A stretch of 62,424 nucleotides of DNA, taken from IMG/VR virus record IMGVR_UViG_3300030104_000782, positions 1 to 62,424 of that record. One strand, written 5' to 3'. The translations under genes and the position numbers were made by a program. The notes below the pieces were generated by a model. That model worked only from the letters and a program-made list of their open reading frames with translations. It made no database searches and had not been told where the DNA came from. Position 1 is the first letter of the stretch; every line of letters starts with the position of its first letter. Shown here piece by piece: positions 30,789-39,647 of the stretch. Origin of the DNA: a virus.

Positions 30789-32231
30789 ATGAAACAAGCA
30801 TTTGTATTTAAAACTGAACCTTATGAACACCAGTTAACTGCGTTAGAAAAAAGTTGTGACACAGAAAATTACGCATATTTTATGGAAATGGGTACAGGTA
30901 AGTCTAAGGTGTTAATAGACAACATAACACATCTATACACCAAAGGAAAAATAAACGCAGTTTTAGTCGTAGCACCTAAAGGAGTCTATCGTAACTGGGC
31001 AAAACGAGAGATACCTATACACTTACCAGACTTTATAGAAAAGAACATATATCTATGGACTCCTGGAGAGTCAGCTAAGATGCTAAAAGAAAAAGAGGAG
31101 TTTATAAAACCCTCATCAGTGATAAAGTTTTTAGTAATGAACGTAGAAGCATTGAGCACACCGAAAGGTGTTAAGTATGCGTGGAAATTTATAGCTAACC
31201 ATGACACCCTTATGGCAGTTGACGAGAGCACAACTATAAAAAACCCAACAGCAAAACGTACAAAAAACATAGTTAAACTAGGTAAGTATTGTTATTATCG
31301 TAGAATACTAACTGGTTCACCTATAACTAGATCACCACTAGACATATACACACAATGTCAGTTTTTAGACCCAGCATTATTAGGGTTTAGTTCTTATTAT
31401 TCGTTTAGAAATCGTTATGCATTGCTCGTAGACAGGAGTGCAGGTGGTCGTACTTTTAAACAAGTTGTTGGTTTTCAAAACTTAGACGAACTAAATGGTT
31501 TGATGCAACCTTTTAGTTATCGTGTATTAAAAGAAGATTGTTTAGATTTACCAGATAAAGTGTACACAAAACGTGAGATAGAGATGTCACCTGAGCAGAA
31601 AAAAGTGTATAAGGAAATACAGAAGTATGCTATATCAGAACTGTCCGTAGGCACTGTGTCTGCTTCTTCGGTGATTACACAAATTATACGTTTACATCAG
31701 ATTGCCTGTGGTTTTGTTTCTACTGACGACAATGTAATTACAGATATTAAAAATAATCGTACGGAAGAATTATTACAGATATTAGAGGAAACAGAAGGTA
31801 AGGTGATTATATGGGCAAATTACCGACACGATATAAACAGGATATATAAGCTGATTGTAAAAGAGTATGGTGAGGAAAGTGTAGGAACATATTACGGAGA
31901 TACCTCCGATGCTGATCGAGAAGATTTAATTACAAAGTTTCAAGACAAAGATAGTCCTCTACGTTTTTTCGTAGGTAACACACAGACTGGTGGTTATGGT
32001 ATTACGTTGACTGCTGCGAGTACTGTTGTTTATTTTTCTAACAGTTATGATTTAGAAAAGCGTTTACAATCAGAAGATCGTGCTCATCGTATCGGTCAAA
32101 CTAATAAAGTTACATATATTGACATCGTTTGTAAAGATACAGTCGATGAAAAGATAGTAAAAGCACTGAGGAACAAACTTAACCTAGCACAAACAGTTAT
32201 GGGCGAAGACAACTGGAAAGAGTGGTTATAG
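30789..32231 (+). CDS. SNF2-family superfamily 2 helicase/ATPase
   Basis: A 480-residue protein: EMGTGKSKVLID (motif I, about 35-46), LVVAPKGVYRNW (Ia), VDESTTIKN (II, DEST), ILTGSPITRSPLDIY (III), VGNTQTGGYGITLTAAS (V) and QSEDRAHRIGQTNKV (VI with the SNF2-type HRIGQ). Phage members of this family are thought to act in fork remodelling or recombination. With no DnaB-like protein in the genome it may contribute to replication. Its own promoter and strand distinguish it from the other replication genes. Confidence 0.9.
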   Translation: MKQAFVFKTEPYEHQLTALEKSCDTENYAYFMEMGTGKSKVLIDNITHLYTKGKINAVLVVAPKGVYRNWAKREIPIHLPDFIEKNIYLWTPGESAKMLKEKEEFIKPSSVIKFLVMNVEALSTPKGVKYAWKFIANHDTLMAVDESTTIKNPTAKRTKNIVKLGKYCYYRRILTGSPITRSPLDIYTQCQFLDPALLGFSSYYSFRNRYALLVDRSAGGRTFKQVVGFQNLDELNGLMQPFSYRVLKEDCLDLPDKVYTKREIEMSPEQKKVYKEIQKYAISELSVGTVSASSVITQIIRLHQIACGFVSTDDNVITDIKNNRTEELLQILEETEGKVIIWANYRHDINRIYKLIVKEYGEESVGTYYGDTSDADREDLITKFQDKDSPLRFFVGNTQTGGYGITLTAASTVVYFSNSYDLEKRLQSEDRAHRIGQTNKVTYIDIVCKDTVDEKIVKALRNKLNLAQTVMGEDNWKEWL

Positions 32232-32304
32232 TCATACACACAAGGACTTTACATAGAGTTATACCTTAACAACTACACAAAAACCAACGCACACACGCGA
32301 GTTT

Positions 32305-33543
32305 TTAGTCTTTTAAGGAATTAATTTGAGATCTTAGTTCGCTTATTTTATTTTGTAGTTTTGTAAGATTTCTTACAGACATTAAACTTCCTTCTTGTCT
32401 TAACTCACTTTCTAACCTATATAAATCTCTTTCTAACTCATTTATTTTTTCTTGTCTCATCAAGTTCTGAGTTTTTAATAAACTAGCTTGTTCACTTTCT
32501 GTTAATCTGTCAAACATAGGATCGTTAAGTGTTTTGCTACCTGTTTCTGTACCAGAAGTTTGCATCAATCTTTGAGTTTTTAGTCTAGATGTTTCACCTA
32601 AATCAAACAGTTGTTCATCTATCTCATCTATTTCATCTTGCGGAAATAATCTACGTGCTTGATCAGGTGGCATACGTTCAGTCATCGCTTCGTGATTTCT
32701 TATTAACTCTTCTTTTCTTCTATTGAGTTGTACTTCACGTGCTATACGATTTCTGTTTTCAAAAGTTGTTCTAGATTTTAATAGTTCAGGACTTAACTCA
32801 TTACCTCTAGCAACATCATCAGCATAATCTGCTAACCTGTCTTCGTTAGAAGCTATAAATGCATCTAACTCAGCATCGCTCATGTTTTCTATGTTTTCTT
32901 TTTGTTTTTGTTTTAAAGTTTGTGTTTGTCTCTCCATTCTACTTCCTCCGCCAGTCATATTATCTGATCCTTTGGAAAAGTAAAGGGGTATTTCTACACC
33001 CTCAGGAGTTACCATAGTAGATTGTTCACCTGATTTAAACAGTTGTCCTATTCCAGACATAGCATCTCTACCTAAATCAGCAAAAGTTTTTCTGTTTGCA
33101 GCTGCAGCAACAGCTGGTGGTAAACCTGCTAGAGCAGCAGTAATTCCTCCTGCAAGTGTTTCACCTTTATCAATCATACCCTTAGCATCACCCATAAGCA
33201 TACCTGATTCTAGTAGACCAGAACCTAATGCTACTCTAGGGAATATTGTACCACCACCTGATAAAATCATTAATGTTTTATCTGCCATACCTAAATCTGA
33301 AGGATCTAGCATAGCTTCACGCATAGGTCTAGATAAAGGTACATCTATGTTTCCTTCTTCGTCTCTAGGTAATTCTGAGCCATATGTTCGTTGCAAAAAC
33401 TCTAAGTATTTTTCTTCTTCGCTTTCGCCTAACAACCCTTCACCTAGACGTTCACCTGTTTCACCTAACGCTTGTTGTAGTCTGAACCTAGCCTCGTCTC
33501 TCCACGATCTACGTCCTCCTGGTGGTTTTAATTCTTGTGCCAT
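32305..33543 (-). CDS. Internal virion/ejection-region protein
   Basis: A ~412-residue protein: basic N-terminus (KPPGGRRSWRDEARFRLQQ), a Gly/Ala-rich hydrophobic centre (about 100-155, AGGITAALAGLPPAVAAAAN), then a long charged coiled-coil C-terminal half. ATG at 33543 follows the upstream stop by one base. Architecture and position at the end of a virion-protein block suggest an ejected inner protein; no peptidoglycan-cleaving motif is visible. Confidence 0.6.
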   Translation of the reverse strand: MAQELKPPGGRRSWRDEARFRLQQALGETGERLGEGLLGESEEEKYLEFLQRTYGSELPRDEEGNIDVPLSRPMREAMLDPSDLGMADKTLMILSGGGTIFPRVALGSGLLESGMLMGDAKGMIDKGETLAGGITAALAGLPPAVAAAANRKTFADLGRDAMSGIGQLFKSGEQSTMVTPEGVEIPLYFSKGSDNMTGGGSRMERQTQTLKQKQKENIENMSDAELDAFIASNEDRLADYADDVARGNELSPELLKSRTTFENRNRIAREVQLNRRKEELIRNHEAMTERMPPDQARRLFPQDEIDEIDEQLFDLGETSRLKTQRLMQTSGTETGSKTLNDPMFDRLTESEQASLLKTQNLMRQEKINELERDLYRLESELRQEGSLMSVRNLTKLQNKISELRSQINSLKD

Positions 33544-33544
33544 A

Positions 33545-33823
33545 TTAACAATTCCAGTCTCTACGTGCCCAGTAGTTTGCACTACATCTATCAGTTGAAC
33601 CTTTTATTCCACCACTACGAGCACAGTAGCTTTTCTTTCTACTTTTGTCTCCAGGATGTTTACCTAGTTTTTTGTCACCGAAAGTTATACGTTTAACTTT
33701 ATTGCCACCACTACTACATTGACCAACGAAAACTACTTTCCGTTTCTTACCATATCCAGGTTCTCCAGGACGTATCGCTCTTGGTTTGTTTAAAGTTACT
33801 TTTTTACCTTGATATTCTGCCAC
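33545..33823 (-). CDS. Small basic virion-associated protein
   Basis: A 92-residue basic protein with KKVTLNKPRAIRPGEPGYGK, VKRITFGDKKLGKHPGDKSR, CARSGGIKGSTDRC and YWARRDW segments. The K-R-I-T-F-G-D and S-Y-C-A-R-S pattern is a conserved marine-phage family (DUF5872-like in my reading), position beside internal virion genes. Four Cys suggest metal binding. It starts with GTG at 33823, right after the previous stop. Confidence 0.7.
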   Translation of the reverse strand: MAEYQGKKVTLNKPRAIRPGEPGYGKKRKVVFVGQCSSGGNKVKRITFGDKKLGKHPGDKSRKKSYCARSGGIKGSTDRCSANYWARRDWNC

Positions 33824-33824
33824 A

Positions 33825-33977
33825 TTATTTCCCTAGTTTTGACATAGCTTTTTTATGAGCAGCTGTAAAAGAAACACCTTTTCTCATTTCACTTTTCATA
33901 AAATTCATGTGTTCTTTAGTGTGATGTTTCTCGTGTTTTTTCAAACGCTGCATTTGTTGTTTAGTTATTTCTGGCAT
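33825..33977 (-). CDS. Small basic helical protein
   Basis: A 50-residue ORF, MPEITKQQMQRLKKHEKHHT and onward, His/Lys/Met-rich, ending KKAMSKLGK. AACGGAGAAAAAAT is the ribosome site. Similar short proteins occur at this place in marine podoviruses. Confidence 0.6.
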   Translation of the reverse strand: MPEITKQQMQRLKKHEKHHTKEHMNFMKSEMRKGVSFTAAHKKAMSKLGK

Positions 33978-33998
33978 ATTTTTTCTCCGTTGTTAAAA

Positions 33999-34676
33999 TT
34001 AATAACTGTTATTATACATACCTCCGCCTGCGAGTGTAGCTAAATTATCTGCTGGTCTTGTTGGTTCTAGATCTTGAACCACAGTTGATGCAGTGAAGTC
34101 TGGTAACAAAGTTTCTAAACCTGAAGGCATACCTGTCAGTCCTGTTGGTGGTATGAAATTTTGTCCCCCCAAAGGTGTAACACCTCTAACTGGTAGCTCA
34201 GCTAGAGGCATATTAGGAACTATAGGTAGATTCGGTATAGTTTCTTGATTGTAAAAATTATAGTTATCAAGTATATCTTGTACATTTTGATTGTATTCAA
34301 TAACCTCGTCCATTGGATCTATTATGATTTCGTCTTCAGGTGGTTCATCTACAGGTGGTGTGTCTACAGGTGGTGTGTCTACAGGAGGGTTAGGATCTGC
34401 TATCACACCAGCATTTACTAATAAATTTTGAAAAGCAGAAGCTTGTTGATTCGCTAAGTTTTGAGCAGGAACATTAGTTAGACTTGCTCGCAATCTTTGT
34501 GCCTCAGCTTGTTGTTGTAAATCGCTAGGAGGAGAATATGTGTTAACTAATGTTTGTATACCTTCGTTATATCTAGGAGGAGGTGGTGTATAGGCAGGCA
34601 TCTGTTCAAGTTTTTCTAAATCACCATACTGTTGGTTATTAAACCCCATTGTTCCGAAATTTACTCGTTCAACCAT
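33999..34676 (-). CDS. Virion-region protein with Pro-rich linker
   Basis: A 225-residue hydrophilic protein with a PPVDTPPVDTPPVDEPPEDE repeat (about 100-120) and no transmembrane segment. It overlaps the 1002-residue gene by 1 nt. The P-P-V-D-T unit is encoded by near-identical 15-nt tandems around 34345-34385. Role unknown. Confidence 0.55.
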   Translation of the reverse strand: MVERVNFGTMGFNNQQYGDLEKLEQMPAYTPPPPRYNEGIQTLVNTYSPPSDLQQQAEAQRLRASLTNVPAQNLANQQASAFQNLLVNAGVIADPNPPVDTPPVDTPPVDEPPEDEIIIDPMDEVIEYNQNVQDILDNYNFYNQETIPNLPIVPNMPLAELPVRGVTPLGGQNFIPPTGLTGMPSGLETLLPDFTASTVVQDLEPTRPADNLATLAGGGMYNNSY

Positions 34677-37600
34677 TACTCTTCCTCATCTTCATAATTA
34701 TTATAGTCTTCATCATTTAAACCTAAAAGTGCGTTTTCTAATTCTAGTTTCATTTTTTCTAATTGGTCAGGGTTTACTGTAGAGTCTTCTGCTGCAATCT
34801 GTGCTATTATGTCAGCACCCAGTTGACCAGCAGCATAACCTGTTGCTCTGACACTAGGATTCTCTATTATAGTTGTTAAATAACGTAAAGCTGTGGGACT
34901 AGACATAACTTTGGACAGTATGTTTATTCTAAGTAGTGTAGACACGTTTTGTAATGGGTTAAGTGCTACTTGAGCAGCTACTAAGCCACCCGAAAATGAA
35001 CCACTACCTGTTGTTATAAATGCAGATTTTTCTGCAAACCTTTCTAACGCTTGTGCTGTCTCAGCACCGAATGCTGCATTTAATCTTGCAGGTTCAGCAC
35101 GCACAGCTTTTAATAGTCTTTCACCATTTAGTATCACACCAACAGGATTTATCTTAGTTGTATCGTACACATTATCTATAAGGTTTACCATATATTTTTG
35201 TCTAAACTGTTCAACGATTTCAGGTGCTTCTCTACTGTAGTAATTTATAAACCCAGCTACGTCATCTGAACTCGCTTTAGTAGTGAGCCATGGTATAACT
35301 TCTTCAGGTGAAAAATTACCTATCTGTTTATTAAAATTAGCATCTAAAAATTTAAACTGTTCGTCAACAGTTTTAGTGTATTCTTTAACAACATTTGTAA
35401 ACTCACCCATATTACCAGAATCCAGTGCTTGTTGTAGTGAGTTCTTTATTCTTACAGCTTCTTCTTTAGGTATAATTTTTTGAGCATTGTTTAACTGTTC
35501 GAGTGATCTTAATAATGTAGGTGCGCTATCTTTGTATAGCGCAGGATAACTGGTGCCTAACGCTTTTATTTGTTTTAAAACTGAAGAAGCAGAAAAATTA
35601 CCTTCAACATCTGTTGCGTTAGCAACCATAGAATCAAAATGTCCACTCTGTAACATTTTCCTTGCTGCATCTGGATCGTCAGTAGCTTTTAAAAATTGAT
35701 TAATTTTTCCTGGCGAGTTTCTAGACATAACTGTAGAGATTAATTGATCAGGATCTACACCATCTTTGTTCGTAAGTCTTTTAATCAACCTGTTGTCAAA
35801 AACAGCTATGCCTTCACCATAGGCACTTGTAGCTTCTTTTAGTTTTGCCAGTCCTGCTTTTGCTCTTTCAGATTCTTGTGTTGTTAACTTTCGTTCAGCT
35901 GAAACTAGATTACCATTTGCATCTATGTAACGAACACCTTTTACACCATTGCTCACAGCTAAATCAAAACCTTCATTTGCTGCAGCTTTCAACATATTAA
36001 ATTGTTTTTGACCAAAACCAGAGAGCATTTCGTCGGAGAAACCTGCATCACCAAACATAGTTCTAAGAGCAGACATGTGTGTAGCACTGATATTGGCAGG
36101 CATATTCACTATGTCTTGTAAAAGTTGTAAAGTTATTTGACTTACACCACCTACATACTGACCATCAGCAGTTTTAGGTATATCGTTTAATATGTCTTGT
36201 GCTTCTCGTTTTAATGCACTCGTAGGCACTACTGCTTTGTTGCCTAACAGTTGGTCAGCTTCGTTGTACAAAGCAGTCGTTGCATCTTGAAACTCACCAT
36301 ATGCTTTATTTACGTTGCCTGAAAGTTCGCTACCTATGTTTTGTGGTACTTCGCCTGTACCTACTCTACCAGCTAAAGCGTCTTGTTCTGTTTTAACAGC
36401 ACTTTTTAACGCTTCTAACGAAGTGTCTACAGCAGTTTCTAAAACCGATTTAGACTTTTCTCGTTGAAACTGTATTAATGCACCTAACTGTTCTTCTCCT
36501 AGTTTCGGGAAAACTTTACCCATAAATGGGTCGAATGGTTCAGCACCAACTTCTGTTAAAAATCCATCTATCCTGTCTTGTAGATATTTAACATTAACGA
36601 CATTCTTTTGTTGATTATATCCGAATATGTTTTCTGCTAATCCTGCGAATCTACCTAGAAATGGTCTTCCTGTTGCCTTTTGTACATCGGGGATAGCACC
36701 TTCGTCTACTAATTCTTTAACTAATGTGTATGTTTCTCTGACTCCTGGACCAGAAGCTGCATCTACACGAGGAGCATACGTATATGTTTTAAAATTAAAT
36801 AAACCACGCTCACCTGTAGGAATACGTTTTTCAGCAGGAGAAAAAATCATTTTACCACCACCGACTAACGCTCTACCACCGAGTTCTGCTGTAGCACCAA
36901 GTGCTGCTTCAGCAGCAACATCTTTACCTACTTCACCTAAAGTTTGTTGTTGTAACCCAGCAAGAGTTTCTACTCCCTCTTCTACACCTTTTGCTGTACC
37001 TGCAGCTGTACCACTAGCCAAGACTGCTGGACCTAAACCTAAGTTTCGAGTAGCAATACTTGCTAGTATCGTTGCTGTTATTTCTGGTGCACTACCAGCA
37101 AAATCAGCTATATCACCACGTTCAAAAGTTCCAGGATTATCAATAGTAAGAGGCATATCTCCAGGAGTTCCTCCTAATTGTTCACGAAACTCTGGCATAA
37201 TCGCATAACGACCATATTTATCTTGAGTCCAACCAACACCTTGTGGTCCAACGTTCTTAGTAAGAAAGTCTTCTTTTTCACCAGCAGTGTCCATAAAACT
37301 TAGACCTCTGCGTAATTTATTATTTTGTAACCCTGAATAATCGAAACCCTTTTCCCGCATACCAGCGAATATTTCTTGAGCAAAATCTTGTGCTTGTGAA
37401 CCTGCTACTGGCATATCATACATTGGCATGCCTGTAGGATCTGTTGGGAAATCACCACCTAGCATAAAATCTCTTCTAGCTAGATTGTATGCGTTTTCAA
37501 ACTCTTCGTCGGGTAAATTGAACTGGTTACTTAAACGCAGTTGCATGTTTATTAACTCGTCTTCATTTAAACTAGCTAAAAATGATTTCTGGTTTGCAGC

Positions 37601-37684
37601 GTCTAAACCTATATATGCGTTGTATATGTCATCTGTTATCAGAGGTTTAATTTTTAATGCTTCTGATACAGGATCTATCGCCAT
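34676..37684 (-). CDS. Large internal virion (ejection) protein
   Basis: A 1002-residue protein, the largest in the genome. Mostly helical, with a Gly/Ala-rich hydrophobic zone (about 200-275; TATILASIATRNLGLGPAVL and AAEAALGATAELGGRALVGG) that could cross a membrane, and a second (about 900-960). Length and profile match podovirus ejection proteins such as T7 gp16 or P22 gp16/gp20 that are injected to form a trans-envelope channel. No lytic transglycosylase motif is evident. It ends in an acidic EEE tail. Confidence 0.65.
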   Translation of the reverse strand: MAIDPVSEALKIKPLITDDIYNAYIGLDAANQKSFLASLNEDELINMQLRLSNQFNLPDEEFENAYNLARRDFMLGGDFPTDPTGMPMYDMPVAGSQAQDFAQEIFAGMREKGFDYSGLQNNKLRRGLSFMDTAGEKEDFLTKNVGPQGVGWTQDKYGRYAIMPEFREQLGGTPGDMPLTIDNPGTFERGDIADFAGSAPEITATILASIATRNLGLGPAVLASGTAAGTAKGVEEGVETLAGLQQQTLGEVGKDVAAEAALGATAELGGRALVGGGKMIFSPAEKRIPTGERGLFNFKTYTYAPRVDAASGPGVRETYTLVKELVDEGAIPDVQKATGRPFLGRFAGLAENIFGYNQQKNVVNVKYLQDRIDGFLTEVGAEPFDPFMGKVFPKLGEEQLGALIQFQREKSKSVLETAVDTSLEALKSAVKTEQDALAGRVGTGEVPQNIGSELSGNVNKAYGEFQDATTALYNEADQLLGNKAVVPTSALKREAQDILNDIPKTADGQYVGGVSQITLQLLQDIVNMPANISATHMSALRTMFGDAGFSDEMLSGFGQKQFNMLKAAANEGFDLAVSNGVKGVRYIDANGNLVSAERKLTTQESERAKAGLAKLKEATSAYGEGIAVFDNRLIKRLTNKDGVDPDQLISTVMSRNSPGKINQFLKATDDPDAARKMLQSGHFDSMVANATDVEGNFSASSVLKQIKALGTSYPALYKDSAPTLLRSLEQLNNAQKIIPKEEAVRIKNSLQQALDSGNMGEFTNVVKEYTKTVDEQFKFLDANFNKQIGNFSPEEVIPWLTTKASSDDVAGFINYYSREAPEIVEQFRQKYMVNLIDNVYDTTKINPVGVILNGERLLKAVRAEPARLNAAFGAETAQALERFAEKSAFITTGSGSFSGGLVAAQVALNPLQNVSTLLRINILSKVMSSPTALRYLTTIIENPSVRATGYAAGQLGADIIAQIAAEDSTVNPDQLEKMKLELENALLGLNDEDYNNYEDEEE

Positions 37685-37686
37685 CG

Positions 37687-39636
37687 TTAATCACCTTGAT
37701 TAGTCATGTTTAGTATGTTTTGACGTAACTGGTTAAGTCTTTCTTCTGAGTTATCCTGACCTCTTGTGTCTTCTTCAGTCATTCCAGGAGGCAGTTGGTA
37801 ATTTTCTAATCTGAAATCTAAAGCATCTAAGTTTCTATCAATAATGTTCATAACTTCTATGTGTCTAGCTTTTTTCTCAGTAAGGTTAGCGAAATCACGA
37901 CCTTTTATATAATCTCTTACTAGCTTTCTATCTTGATCACTAAATCTAGCTTCTTTCAGTATTTCTTCTATTAGATCGATTTCTGCTACACTAGTGTACA
38001 CTTGTGAAAGTGTGGCACCTATAGGTATGTCGAATCCAGGAACTATGTCAGCAGCAGCTCTTGCAGCATTTGTGTCAAACACAAAACCTGCAACACCAGT
38101 TAGGTCTTCAGGAGTTGCTTCGAGTATAGCACCCAGTTTAGTCATCTTATCTTTTACATTATTTAACGCACCTAATCTATTTATGTCTTCTACAGATGCA
38201 TAAGGTAATTGAGTTTTAGCTACATTTAAAATACGCATTACTTCTGGGTTATCTAACGGAATACCAATATCTTCTGCATAAGCTTCAACACTGAACTTAG
38301 CTAAAGGAAGACGTTGTTTTAAAATATCTCCTGCTGGTGTTTTCTCATTAATTTTTCGTGTAGTTTGTGAGTGAAGTAACGAATAGTTTCTAAGTTGTTT
38401 TATTTTTTCAGGTAAACTTAGTGCTTTTAATCTGTCTCTAAAATCTACAGTTTCCATGATATTTAAATCACTTTGTTGCTGTGCTTCAGTTGTGTTACCA
38501 ACTGTCGGTGTCCAACTGCCTGCATCTTTCGGTTCTAAATCAGCAAATAAACCAGATTTTGCAAATTTATCTATGCTTGTTGCTGTGTATGTTCCTAGCA
38601 GTTCAGTCATTTCTTCCGTTGACATACCACTACTACCTTTAGCGTTTGGTTTTCTTTCTAGAACACGAGGATCTTTTCTATCACCTTCTTCGTATAATGC
38701 AACAGAAGCTGGAGTAAATTCTTTTAAAAAATCTAGCGTAGTTGTGCCTTTTTCTCCTTTTCCAGGAAGTCTAACTAAATCGTTGTAGTTATCTGTTTTT
38801 TGAAATTTCGCAACTGATTCAACAGTAAATTTTTCTAATAATTTGTCTACATCTTTTGGAGCAGTTATTAACTGTAAATCGCTGAGTTTACCAGATTTTT
38901 CGTACTTAGCTAAAGATCCAGGTGTTACTTTACCAACTAACCCAACGAGACTTGTTGCTGTAGGAGAACCAGAAGCGAATAAATCTAGTGCTTTTTTCTT
39001 TATGTCTAGTTCTAGTTTATCTTTGTTCGCTTTATTTTGAACCCTTTGGTTAAACATAGTCTGAGCAGTTTTTCCTCTAGCTTTTAATATCGCTTGCCTC
39101 CAGTCTCCAGGCTCGTTCATTAAAAACGTACCGAACACAGAAGCAGGAAGTGCCCAACTAGGTATAGATTCTGTATTGTCACCATCTGTGTACACATCTC
39201 TTACAAACTGTTCAACAGCAGGTAGACCACCTGCTTGTATTAAATCTGATATACTCGTATAACCTTCTTCGACTTCAGGTGGCGTTGCTCCTGATTCATC
39301 TAATGCAAATGCTGTTATAGCACGTATGCCATCTTCCTCATCACCAGCTTGTGCGTTTAGTAAAACTTGACCAATTTCGTTATTAACTTTTTCTCTTAGT
39401 TCTGGGTCATAGTTTGTAGAGTTATATAAAAACTCTTGAGGGTCGAAACTAAGGTCGTTTGAACCACCTCCTGCTATTACGTTAGATAAATCTAAATTTA
39501 AATCTGGTAACGAACCTGCCTCAGCAAACTCGGTAGGATTAAATTGTGGTGTTAACATATCTGTAATACCACCATCTCGTTGCATTTCTTGTTCAGCTCT
39601 AAGTGCTTGTTCTAATATTCTAGGATCTATAGCCAT
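37687..39636 (-). CDS. Internal virion protein
   Basis: A 649-residue helical protein starting MAIDPRILEQALRAEQEMQR; the start MAIDP is shared with the 1002-residue neighbour (MAIDPVSEAL). It contains imperfect repeats of the form L-x-x-F-T-x-x-S-V-A-x-F/Y-x-K-x-G/D (about 225-365, for example KVTPGSLAKYEKSGKLSDLQ and EFTPASVALYEEGDRKDPR). Likely virion-internal; specific role unknown. Confidence 0.6.
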   Translation of the reverse strand: MAIDPRILEQALRAEQEMQRDGGITDMLTPQFNPTEFAEAGSLPDLNLDLSNVIAGGGSNDLSFDPQEFLYNSTNYDPELREKVNNEIGQVLLNAQAGDEEDGIRAITAFALDESGATPPEVEEGYTSISDLIQAGGLPAVEQFVRDVYTDGDNTESIPSWALPASVFGTFLMNEPGDWRQAILKARGKTAQTMFNQRVQNKANKDKLELDIKKKALDLFASGSPTATSLVGLVGKVTPGSLAKYEKSGKLSDLQLITAPKDVDKLLEKFTVESVAKFQKTDNYNDLVRLPGKGEKGTTTLDFLKEFTPASVALYEEGDRKDPRVLERKPNAKGSSGMSTEEMTELLGTYTATSIDKFAKSGLFADLEPKDAGSWTPTVGNTTEAQQQSDLNIMETVDFRDRLKALSLPEKIKQLRNYSLLHSQTTRKINEKTPAGDILKQRLPLAKFSVEAYAEDIGIPLDNPEVMRILNVAKTQLPYASVEDINRLGALNNVKDKMTKLGAILEATPEDLTGVAGFVFDTNAARAAADIVPGFDIPIGATLSQVYTSVAEIDLIEEILKEARFSDQDRKLVRDYIKGRDFANLTEKKARHIEVMNIIDRNLDALDFRLENYQLPPGMTEEDTRGQDNSEERLNQLRQNILNMTNQGD

Positions 39637-39647
39637 AATTTGTTCCT

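Noticed and set aside
32232-32304. Bidirectional terminator between the SNF2 gene and the converging virion gene
   Set aside because: No stem of more than 4-5 bp with an adjacent U-tract was found on either strand.
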